Positions 13,262-24,400 of a stretch of DNA of 48,610 nt are shown here, in pieces. The stretch covers positions 93,603-142,212 of the forward strand of contig NW_014577448.1 in NCBI RefSeq assembly GCF_000485595.1, read 5' to 3'. Source of the DNA: Priapulus caudatus (lineage: Eukaryota > Priapulida > Priapulimorpha > Priapulimorphida > Priapulidae). A model generated the notes under the pieces. The model was not told the DNA's origin, ran no database searches, and saw only the letters and a program-made list of their open reading frames with translations. The first letter of the stretch is position 1. Every line of letters starts with the position of its first letter. Both the position numbers and the translations under genes were made by a program.

Positions 13262-14480
13262 GAAATAAAATGTTTAGGGTCGCTGGGAATAATAGGGTCG
13301 GTGCGGGAAACCGTAACCACGACCATATATTTTCTTTTGAGCCATACAACTTGTTATCCGGAAGCGACAGGTAATCATCAGCATGTAACAGTCAGGTCAG
13401 CAAGACGGCACATCAATAAGCACCTGACACGGCTGTCAAGGGCCAGCAGTGGCCCTCAGGCACTCCATAACTCTAAAATTCTCTCTAACCACAGGTCGCA
13501 TAAAATTCTAACGGCTGTGTTGTTTTTACCAAAAGTTATTCCAGGGGCCGGCCTCATGGGTTGTTAGCTAGCGAGACTTTCCGGGGGGCATACCATAATC
13601 ATGATTTTGAATGCAATATTAATGGCTAACTGCTACGCCATGATGCTACCTCTACAATTGAAAACATCACGGCAGCACGCATATGGTGATATCAATCAAA
13701 CTATACTAACTGCAGTTATATCACTGCACATCACAATAATCAATCAACCAACAAACCGTGTAGACCTCGACCGCCATAGGAAAGTGGGGGGGGGGGTGTC
13801 TGCCGTAGACGGACAAGAATTCTAAATGGCAACTCAAGACATCATATTAAGGAGGCAGTCAGCAGAAATCATGGAATATCTCATTCTTAGTTGCATACAC
13901 CACCGAGAACAGTCTTGAATAAGGAACGTTGGCTAGAGCACCGGCCGCATGTAAAACCTGACATTGATGTCTGCACCCACCGGCAGGTTACATAACCAGA
14001 TATTGTTTCACCAGTGTCATCGCTAGCACACGCGCTCTTTTCCGCGTCAGCCAGTATGGAGATAAAACTGCGACATATAGTCACCAGTAGTTATCGCGCG
14101 ATGTTACCCCCAGAGTCCGACCGGACCAAGTGCTTGACATCCTCTGCACTTAATGCAAAATCGGAGACATGGTTGGTCAGGCTAGTGGCGGTCAAGCAAC
14201 CACACAGACGAGTGCCGTCTTGACCACACGTTACACATTCCTTTGCTTGTTTAAATTTGCTTCTTCTCAACGTTTTCGGCGAATCGTTTAAACCGTGCCG
14301 TGACGGCCCTGATATAGCCCTGCAGTTGCACTTACGGAGTGTTCGGCGAGGTGAAATTGCTACGCGTACGGAAACTCCAAGTGGTTTGAGTCGAGTCCCG
14401 GGCGTCGTTTATACTCAGTGTTCACAGGGTCAACTTGCTCTACTGCCTGCCTTGGGTTTTTTATATATGCATTATATATA
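13262..14480. repeat. Duplicated segment, copy 2, second half
   Basis: Matches about 7405-8530 of copy 1, starting at the shared 'AATAAAATGTTTAGGGTCGC' and ending at the (TA)n. In copy 1 the two halves are contiguous; here they are separated by the gap and 2.3 kb of other sequence. No gene is visible. Confidence 0.8.
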
Positions 14481-14499
14481 TATATATATTATATATAGA

Positions 14500-15141
<642 letters not shown>

Positions 15142-15770
15142 GCTGGGTTGATGTGGCGAAACAATGGCCACTGCGTGGGTACAACACGTTTGCCATATTT
15201 GTTTATAGTTTTAATAATACGAAACTTTATTCATGGCATTGTCGTCGTGCACGAGCTGGCCGTTGATGCACAAAGTGTTGCTGCAGGTGGTTTTAGCGTG
15301 TATTAATGTCGCATACAGCATGCTTTTCAGATAAATTCATGGTGTTCAGCTAGGTTGCCAATTTAACGCGAGTCCTCATTAAGCAAATAATAGATTTTTT
15401 TTTCAAAAAGAGGGTAACATATTTAATAGTAGAGGGTTCCGCTAATCAAGATCAGTGTGCACATACAGCAGCTTGTTCATAAAAAGATAGGTAATCCCGA
15501 GGCGCAGATTTAGGGGTTTGCAGCCGGTTTCCAGAAACCGGTCACGAAGGCCTCAAATTCAAAGCAGTAAGAATGCACCAAATATACCTAATTTTTTACA
15601 AATTCCGGGGCATGCCCGCGACCCCCTAGCTGGCAGAAAGAACATATGCAAAACTGGTCACCCAAACACCTCTGGATCCGCGCTCCTGGGTTATACACGC
15701 AGCTGGCAGCTGGCATACTATGATACTAGTATCCCTAAAGTCGAGCACCTTCAACTATCTTAATGTTGCC

Positions 15771-16110
15771 GTTAAACCTGCCGCACACTGCAGCACGATT
15801 TTTCAGCGCGATTTATCGGCCCGATATGATAATCAGTGCCGATACGGGTAGGGGTGTGCGCTGTTCATTTGTAAACGATTTTATTTTTATCGGGTGATCG
15901 TTCCAAATCAAACATGTTGATTTTGAACCGAGAGCGCGATTTTAAGGCCGCCGCAACACCTAAAGCCGATTTTAAGGCCGCCGCACACCTACATCGCTTC
16001 ATCGCTTCATCGCTTCATCGCTTCATCGCTTCATCGCTTCATCGCTTCATCGCTTCATCGCTTCATCGCTTCATCGTTTGTAAAATCGGCTGGTGTGCGG
16101 CGGCCTTAAC
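15771..16110. mobile_element. Hairpin element with 8-bp tandem core
   Basis: Ends are inverted: GTTAAACCTGCCGCACAC on the left against the complement of GTGTGCGGCGGCCTTAAC on the right. TTAA sits at both ends and could be the target duplication. A second inverted block (CGATTTTAAGGCCGCCGC) lies just left of the (CATCGCTT)n core. No protein. Confidence 0.6.
15992..16079 (+). repeat. (CATCGCTT)11 tandem array
   Basis: Eleven uninterrupted 8-bp units, the last ending CATCGTTT, inside the hairpin element. Units have no spacers, so this is not a CRISPR array. Confidence 0.9.
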
Positions 16111-16256
16111 ACAAGTATGTAAAAATACAATGCCTTCAGCAAGTGGCTTTGAGTTTCATTTGCTTCCTCTGATTTTTAACCCCCCCCCCCCGCGAAATGA
16201 CTAATAGCCGAAAGGAGGTAAGAACCAGGTGAGAAAAGCTGAGAAAAGGTGAGAAC

Positions 16257-16695
16257 CCGGGTGTGAAATTAAAGGGAGTCCGGAGTCAAATACTCTCTGA
16301 TTTACTGTCGGACTCCCTGATTTGACATATGCAGGAGTCCGTGTGACTCCCTGAAAATTCTGCTATACTAACTAGTTCATTCCAGAGCGGACTCCCTGAT
16401 TTGACATATGCAGGAGTCCGTGTGACTCCCTGAAAATTCTGCCATACTGACTAGTTCGTTCCGGAGCCCAGCCTCGCAGAATTACCATATTTTTTCAGGT
16501 AATGCCCAAAGAAAATTTAGCAGACGTGCAACTGCATGAATCTTAAAAAAAAGCACACGAGTTATTGTTAATATCTTTTAAATTTTAAACCTCAGACTGC
16601 AGAGTGCAGACTCCCTCATTTTGCCACGGCCTCCCTCCTTTTGAGGGTAGGGAGTCCGTTGGACTCCCGTGTTCAAAAGTTAATTTTAACCCCTG
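16257..16695. mobile_element. GAGTCC-family element with internal duplication
   Basis: Begins GTGTGAAATTAAAGGGAGTCC and ends GTTAATTTTAACCCCTG. An about 80-bp block starting GGACTCCCTGATTTGACATA occurs twice in tandem (about 16305-16384 and 16388-16465), which makes this copy longer than its relatives. No coding frame. Confidence 0.65.
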
Positions 16696-17040
16696 TAATA
16701 TGATGTACGCACGATGTCGTAATTGTTGCCGTGACATATACCGGTATGTTAGTGTGTGGTATTGTAACGTAGCTGCGCGTGCAGGCGCAGCAAGTTTCAG
16801 TTCACAGCAAGGAAAACGAGCCGGGGCATGGAGAACCCCACCTGGTTTTCGACAACTCGCACCAGTGCGGCTGTGATGCTACACAGCGTCGCAGCCAGTC
16901 AGCCGCCGGCAGCAGACGCAGCCCCCTGCCACCACACCATGGTGCGCTTGCTCCACTAACCCACATCAACGCGTGCGCGCAAAACGACCCTCCAGGGGGC
17001 GTGACTGACGCGTCGAGTGTGGATGAGGTATTGCACCACA

Positions 17041-17520
17041 GATGCTCACTCACTCACTCGCTCACTTGCTCTCACTCACTCACTCGCTCGCTCGCTCACT
17101 CACTCACTCCCTCACTCGCTCGCTCGCTCACTCCCTCCCTTGCCCACTCGCTCACTTGGCCGCCCGCCCGCCCGCTCGCTCGCTCGCTCACTCACTCACT
17201 CCCTCACTCCCTCACCCGCTCGCTCACTCACTCCCTCCCTTGCCCACTCGCTCACTCGGCCGCCCGCTCGCTCGCTCGCTCATTCACTCACTCACTCGCT
17301 CACTCTCTCTCACTCACCCACTCGCTCGCTCACTCACCCGCTCACTCACTCACTCACTCACTCACTCACTCACTCACTCACTCACTAATTGTCTCTCTTT
17401 CTCTCTCTTTTTCTCTTTTTCTCTCCCTTCTCGATCTTCTCCTCCCCTCTCTCTCTCTCTCTGTCTCTCGCTAACTCCCTCTCTGTCTCTCTCTCTTCTC
17501 TCCCCTCTGTCTCTACTCCT
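17041..17520 (+). repeat. (CTCA)n/(CTCG)n then (CT)n
   Basis: About 350 bp of CTCA/CTCG tetramers followed by about 130 bp of CT-rich sequence. The 'THSLTRSLAHSL' frames are simple-repeat translations. Confidence 0.95.
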
Positions 17521-18348
17521 TGTAGAGATAATTACTAGCATGGTAGCACTGTGTACTCCCCCCCCCCTCCTGCCCTGCAGCCACGGGCGGAGATAAACGG
17601 AACTCGGTTTGATAATTTAATAGGTTTAATATTGAAGTGGAAACGGTGGAATTCGCCTGCAGGTATCATGCCTGATGGGATGATAAATGTGGGGTAAAAA
17701 CTCGACATGTGCGCAGTCTTATCATGCCACTGTTGGGAGAACAGTACGACAAGAGAAAGAACAATACATTCACCATCACCAGAACACTGACCGGAGGCAC
17801 ACATTTTAATGAAAGTCGAAGAAAATCATGTACAGTCTAGCCTGTATTCATAATATAAAATAATTGGCTATCATTTCTATGGAATGGACACCTGGCTATA
17901 ACGGACATTTGTGGCATTTCCCTCGAGTGACCATTATACACAGGTTTAATGGTAATGATTTGATTCGATAAGAAAATCTGATCGCAATAAATTCCTCCTG
18001 GCGGAGGCAGGCCCTACACTGGCATGTACGGTTATGACATCAAGCTTTCCCTAAGGCACGTCTCAGCTACTCAGAGACTATTTATACATACAATTAACCT
18101 CAATGGCATGACGCCAGATGATGTAATATAAATCGCAATTTAGCATATTAAACCCATTAGTGTGGTAACTCAAGCACACAAGTATGCTTTCTATGTCACA
18201 CATTCCTTGGAATTTACTGCAGGCCCAATATAATAATTACTTGTATATAGATGTAACCTTTTACTGCAGTAAAACTTGTGTAGCTTGACAATACATGGTA
18301 TCAAGACAGCCTGATGTATCTGTCGAACAGTTAGACCTGAAAGCTGAC
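17521..18348. other. 3' flank of the HIRIP3-like gene
   Basis: No second gene is visible. For the minus-strand gene this would be 3' UTR or downstream sequence, but I found no convincing AATAAA on that strand. Around 17835-17960, the 'CCTGTATTCATAATAT…GGACACCTGGCTATAACGGAC' sequence resembles a degraded pogo/Tigger-type element. Confidence 0.4.
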
Positions 18349-18465
18349 TCACAGACTTCGCTGCTCTACCACAATTTTACAGACATCCTCTCTGCTACAC
18401 TCGATGTCCAACTGGCATAAAACAGTATCAGCGTTCTTCTGGTATCTGACACCAGGGGGCAGCAG
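18349..18465 (-). CDS. HIRIP3: HIRIP3-like exon 6 (tentative, terminal)
   Basis: After a short 71-bp intron (GTAAGC donor at 18536, TGTAAG acceptor before 18465) an in-phase frame encodes 38 residues (LLPPGVRYQKNADTVL…VCKIVVEQRSL) and stops at TGA 18351-18349. The weak pattern L..L…S…C…EQR is reminiscent of the segment before the HIRIP3 CHZ motif. The acceptor is poor. If the intron is not removed, translation ends 12 codons into it. Confidence 0.35.
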   Translation of the reverse strand: MLPPGVRYQKNADTVLCQLDIECSREDVCKIVVEQRSL

Positions 18466-21400
18466 CTTACAGGAGCAACAATTGTTGAATTTCCACAACT
18501 TCATAATGTATTATAATAGGTGATAGATGAGCTTACATTTTTCCTCTTTGCCTTGGAGTCTGATAACTTTCTCTTTTTTGCCCCTGAGGTCTTCTCTGCT
18601 GAACTTTTCGTCGGATTTCTGAAATAAGGAAATGTATGGAAAATTTACGAGCTATACAAAGCAACTCTGCTGACCGCCAGTTTAAATCTAACAAAGTTTA
18701 TCTAAATACTGAAATGCTATTTACCCATCTCCCTTTTTATCCCACATTTCTCTCTGTCGCCCTCCTTCTCACTCACTATCTCCCTCTCGTTCTCTATTTC
18801 TATTATATAGCAAGCTTACGTTTCAATGTCTGTGTCACTATCAGTGCTATCAGAAGAATCCGAAATTTTTTCCCCGGCATTTTCTTCTTTCTCTTTAGCA
18901 AGCAAGGTATGCTGTTCTCCATCAGATTCTGAATTATGTCCTTCCGTGCTCTCCTTCTCACTCACTTCTGAATTGGAATCGTCGCCAGCTTCCAATTCTT
19001 TTTGTTCCTTATTTCCCGCCTTCTTTATGCTGGCTAATACTTCATCATCTGAATCTGAGTTAGTTTGGTTCTTTCTGGCCCTAACCTTCTTGCTTTTCAG
19101 TTTCTCTCCTTGCCGCTTCTTCGGTTTTAACTTTGGAGTTTCCGGTTCGGAAACGCTTTCAGATTCCATTTCTGTTTGTTTCTTATTTCCCGCCTTCTTT
19201 ATGCTGGCTAATACTTCATCATCTGAATCTGAGTCAGCTTTGTTCTCCTTGGCCATAACCTTCTTGCTTTTCACTTTCTCTCTTTGCTGCTTTCTCGGTT
19301 TTAACTTTGAAGTTTCCGACTCAGAATCGCTTTCAGGTTCCAATTCTTCCCGTTTCTTATTTCCAGCCTTCTTCTTGGCTAATACTTCATCATCTGAGTC
19401 AGAGTCAGTTTGGTTTTTCTTGGTCATAACCTTCTTGCTTTTCACTTTCTCTCCTTGCCGCTTTTTCGGTTTTAACTTTGAGGCTTCCGGTTCGTAATCG
19501 CTGTCAGGTTCCATTTCTGCTTGTTTCTTATTTCCCGCCTTCTTCTTGCTGGCTAATACTTCATCATCTGAGTCAGAGTCAGTTTGCTCTTTACTGGCTG
19601 TCATTTTCTTGATTTGTCTCTTTCTTGCTTGCTGCTTAACTGGACTTGACTTTGGAGTTTCCGATTCGGAATCGCTTTCAGATTCCAATTCTTCCCGTTT
19701 CTTATTTCCAGCCTTCTTCTTGGCTAATACTTCATCATCTGAGTCAGAGTCAGTTTGGTTTTTCTTGGTCATAACCTTCTTGCTTTTCACTTTCTCTCCT
19801 TGCTGCTTATTCAGCTTTAACTTTGGAGTTTCCGATTCGGAATCACTATCAGAATTCATTTCTGTTTGTTTATTATTTCCTGCCTTCTTCTTGGCTAATA
19901 CTTCATCATCTGAGTCTGAGTCAGTTTGCTCTTTACTGGCTGTCATTTTTTTGATTTGTCTCTTTCTTGCTTGCTGCTTAACTGGACTTGACTTTGGAGT
20001 TTCCGATTCGGAATCGCTTTCAGATTCCAATTCTTCCTGTTTCTTATTTCCAGCCTTCTTCTTGGCTAATACTTCATCATCTGAGTCAGAGTCAGTTTCG
20101 TTTTTCTTGGTCATAACCTTCTTGCTTTTCACTTTCTCTCCTTGCCGCTTTTTTGGTTTTAACTTTGAAGTTTCCGGTTCGTAATCGCTGTCAGGTTCCA
20201 TTTCTGCTTGTTTCTTATTTCCCGCCTTCTTCTTGCTGGCTAATACTTCATCATCTGAGTCAGAGTCAGTTCGCTCTTTACTGGCTGTCATTTTTTTTAT
20301 TTGTCTCTTTCTTGCTTGCTGCTTAACCGGACTCGACTTTGGAGTTTCTGACTCAGAATTACTGTTGGATTGCACTTTAACCTGTTTCTTACTTCTTGTT
20401 TTCTTCTTGCTAGCTAACACTTGATCATCCGAATCAGCGTCAACTTGCTTCTTACTGTCTATAACTTTCTTACCTATCCCTCTCCTTGCCGGCCGTTCGA
20501 TCGGTTTTGACTTTAAGGATTCTGACCCAGAACCACTACCAGACTCCATGTCTTCTTGTTTCTTATTTCCTGGATTCTTCTTGCTAGATAACACCTCATC
20601 ATCTGAACTTGATTCCGAGTTCGAAACAACCTGTCCCTTCTTTCCTTGTTGTTTTCCCTTAGGCAACATAGCCGGTGTTGCTGCATTTGAATCGGGGCCG
20701 GAATCACTAGCGATCTCCTCATCCTTCAATGCTTTTGCTGAGCCATCTTCACTGTTGCTCCCTTTGTCATCATGAGAACATTCAACCTCGGCATCACTGC
20801 CCGACTGTGTGACTTGTTCCACAGCATCTTCAAGGGATATAGACAGTCGCTGACGTGCTCTCTTCTCGGCTGCCTCCATCTCCGTATGATCAGCCTTCCT
20901 CTCTTTCTCTTTCTTGGAGGCAGTCTTCGTAATGGCACCTTTTCTGATGGGGGAGCGGATTTTTAAAACGTCTTCGAGCACAACTGTGGGCTCAGCCTGC
21001 TTTTGTGATGTTCGCTTTCCATCTTCACTGGATTCATCCTCGCTATCATCGCCATGGCAACTGTCTGTGGACAAAACTTCGATTTAGTTACATAGTAAAC
21101 TGTAACGATATGTGTTGTACCGTATGTTCAATAAAAAATCAATAATATGCACAATGGTAACAGCTAAATTCATTGTAATTGGATCCAAAAAGTTGATCAC
21201 ACTAGAAATGAATAAATAATTAGTATTACTCATTAGTAAAATTAATAAATGAAATCCAGAAAACAGCAATGCATATAAAAAGGCATATATTATGAGCTGT
21301 GGCCTTCTCATTGTTGGTTCACCAGTTTAGATGCTTTAGGTACAGAGTTAGACTACAGGTAGATCCCGTTTTACGATGGTCCGTTTTACGACTTTTCACA

Positions 21401-24400
21401 TTAACGACCTTTTCAAAATTACCTAAAAATTGGAAATGACAAAAACAACAACTCAATAACACATCGCAGCAACGCCTGTGAGTTCAAACACACAATATGT
21501 GCTTCTTTTGTTTTTCGTGGTGCATTGTGGGTGGAATGATAGCATTTAATTGCATTATAATTTGGTCTTGTTTTATGACTTTTCATTTTACCTTGTTTTA
21601 CTGGAACTTAACCCTGTCGTAAAACGGGACCTACCTGTATATATCATATTTGGCAAGCCTCATTAATTATCTAGGCTCCACTCAAAGCACACAAGTGTCT
21701 AGATTTTACTATGACCAGCTTTAACATCAAGCAGAAGTTATTACTGGCATCCGGCAGCAATAACCATTAAGCGATGCTACAGCAAACTTCCAGCTGCATA
21801 TTCGTCAGTTTCGAAGATGTGAACATGAAGTTAAAGATGAGGCGAACGTTGTTTAGGAACTTACCCGACTGGTTCATCACCTTCTTCCTCTTAGTGAGAT
21901 TTGTTGCCCCATTGCTGTCGTCTTCTCTGGGTCTCTTTGCCTGAAATGCGGTATTTTCTTCTTCTGGTTTCTTAGAAGCATTTTTGTAAGCAATGGTCTT
22001 CATCTCGCGGTCACGGAATCGGTTTTGGTTCTGTTTATTAGGACTGTTCTCCCGTTCCGACTCATTCTAAAACCAACAGGCATTCCAAATTAGCATATAT
22101 ACATTTGAACTAGTGCAGCAACAATGCTAAAGGTACATAACAGCTTCACTATGTACATAATAATTTCCAAGTGATATCCATTGAACACGTTCCATGTCTA
22201 TGGTTCTCAACAGTACCCCATACACCTTTCACCACGTAGGTGGTCAATTCTGAACCCTGTAACGAAGGTACTGATAGAGTATGCCAACACTCAACTCGAT
22301 CCAATACACTGAACNNNNNNNNNNTGGCTAATACTTCATCATCTGAGTCAGAGTCAGTTTCGTTTTTCTTGGTCATAACCTTCTTGCTTTTCACTTTCTC
22401 TCCTTGCCGCTTTTTCGGTTTTAACTTTGAGGCTTCCGGTTCGTAATCGCTGTCAGGTTCCATTTCTGCTTGTTTCTTATTTCCCGCCTTCTTCTTGCTG
22501 GCTAATACTTCATCATCTGAGTCAGAGTCAGTTCGCTCTTTACTGGCTGTCATTTTTTTGATTTGTCTCTTTCTTGCTTGCTGCTTAACCGGACTCGACT
22601 TTGGAGTTTCTGACTCAGAATTACTGTTGGATTGCACTTTAACCTGTTTCTTACTTCTTGTTTTCTTCTTGCTAGCTAACACTTGATCATCCGAATCAGC
22701 GTCAACTTGCTTCTTACTGTCTATAACTTTCTTACCTATCCCTCTCCTTGCCGGCCGTTCGATCGGTTTTGACTTTAAGGATTCTGACCCAGAACCACTA
22801 CCAGACTCCATGTCTTCTTGTTTCTTATTTCCTGGATTCTTCTTGCTAGATAACACCTCATCATCTGAACTTGATTCCGAGTTCGAAACAACCTGTCCCT
22901 TCTTTCCTTGTTGTTTTCCCTTAGGCAACATAGCCGGTGTTGCTGCATTTGAATCGGGGCCAGAATCACTAGCGATCTCCTCGTCCTTCCATGCTTTTGC
23001 TGAGCCATCTTCACTGTTGCTCCCTTTGTCATCATGAGAACATTCAACCTCGGCATCACTGCCCGACTGTGTGACTTGTTCCACAGCATCTTCAAGGGAT
23101 ATAGACAGTCGCTGACGTGCTCTCTTCTCGGCTGCCTCCATCTCCGTATGATCAGCCTTCCTCTCTTTCTCTTTCTTGGAGGCAGTCTTCGTAATGGCAC
23201 CTTTTCTGATGGGGGAGCGGATTTTTAAAACGTCTTCGAGCACAACTGTGGGCTCAGCCTGCTTTTGTGATGTTCGCTTTCCATCTTCACTGGATTCATC
23301 CTCGCTATCATCGCCATGGCAACTGTCTGTGGACAAAACTTCGATTTAGTTACATAGTAAACTGTAACGATATGTGTTGTACCGTATGTTCAATAAAAAA
23401 TCAATAATATGCACAATGGTAACAGCTAAATTCATTGTAATTGGATCCAAAAAGTTGATCACACTAGAAATGAATAAATAATTAGTATTACTCATTAGTA
23501 AAATTAATAAATGAAATCCAGAAAACAGCAATGCATATAAAAAGGCATATATTATGAGCTGTGGCCTTCTCATTGTTGGTTCACCAGTTTAGATGCTTTA
23601 GGTACAGAGTTAGACTACAGGTAGATCCCGTTTTACGATGGTCCGTTTTACGACTTTTCACATTAACGACCTTTTCAAAATTACCTAAAAATTGGAAATG
23701 ACAAAAACAACAACTCAATAACACATCGCAGCAACGCCTGTGAGTTCAAACACACAATATGTGCTTCTTTTGTTTTTCGTGGTGCATTGTGGGTGGAATG
23801 ATAGCATTTAATTGCATTATAATTTGGTCTTGTTTTATGACTTTTCATTTTACCTTGTTTTACTGGAACTTAACCCTGTCGTAAAACGGGACCTACCTGT
23901 ATATATCATATTTGGCAAGCCTCATTAATTATCTAGGCTCCACTCAAAGCACACAAGTGTCTAGATTTTACTATGACCAGCTTTAACATCAAGCAGAAGT
24001 TATTACTGGCATCCGGCAGCAATAACCATTAAGCGATGCTACAGCAAACTTCCAGCTGCATATTCGTCAGTTTCGAAGATGTGAACATGAAGTTAAAGAT
24101 GAGGCGAACGTTGTTTAGGAACTTACCCGACTGGTTCATCACCTTCTTCCTCTTAGTGAGATTTGTTGCCCCATCGCTGTCGTCTTCTCTGGGTCTCTTT
24201 GCCTGAAATGCGGTATTTTCTTCTTCTGGTTTCTTAGAAGCATTTTTGTAAGCAATGGTCTTCATCTCGCGGTCACGGAATCGGTTTTGGTTCTGTTTAT
24301 TAGGACTGTTCTCCCGTTCCGACTCATTCTAAAACCAACAGGCATTCCAAATTAGCATATATACATTTGAACTAGTGCAGCAACAATGCTAAAGGTACAT

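Larger units (their letters stand above)
15142..17040. other. No recognisable gene
   Basis: Apart from the two elements listed inside it, this stretch contains only short frames. Around 15600-15680 there is a GGGGCATGCCCGCGACCCCC-like motif of the kind often seen in decayed transposons, but no boundaries can be set. Confidence 0.5.
20063..22314. repeat. Duplicated 2.25-kb block, copy 1 (gap-adjacent)
   Basis: Matches 22325-24576 base for base at a constant offset of 2262, with only a handful of substitutions seen by eye. Covers part of exon 4, intron 3, exon 3 and part of intron 2. It ends exactly at a 10-N gap. Confidence 0.9.

Noticed and set aside
15992-16079. CRISPR-like array
   Set aside because: Pure 8-bp tandem repeat without spacers, in an animal genome.
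16779-17596. 'THSLTRSLAHSL' proteins of up to 231 residues
   Set aside because: Translation of (CTCA)n; the pre-repeat part has no family match.
18826-20775. Plus-strand frames antisense to the acidic exon
   Set aside because: Shadows of the minus-strand repeats; the minus strand has the splice phases and the family match.
21065-21074. ATG at 21074 as the start of the 752-residue protein
   Set aside because: The TTTGTCCACAG acceptor lies after it and joins exon 3 in phase, so MST is intron sequence.
22149-23336. A second, 395-residue HIRIP3-like gene
   Set aside because: It is the gap-truncated duplicate of exon 4; the part beyond the Ns is intron sequence.
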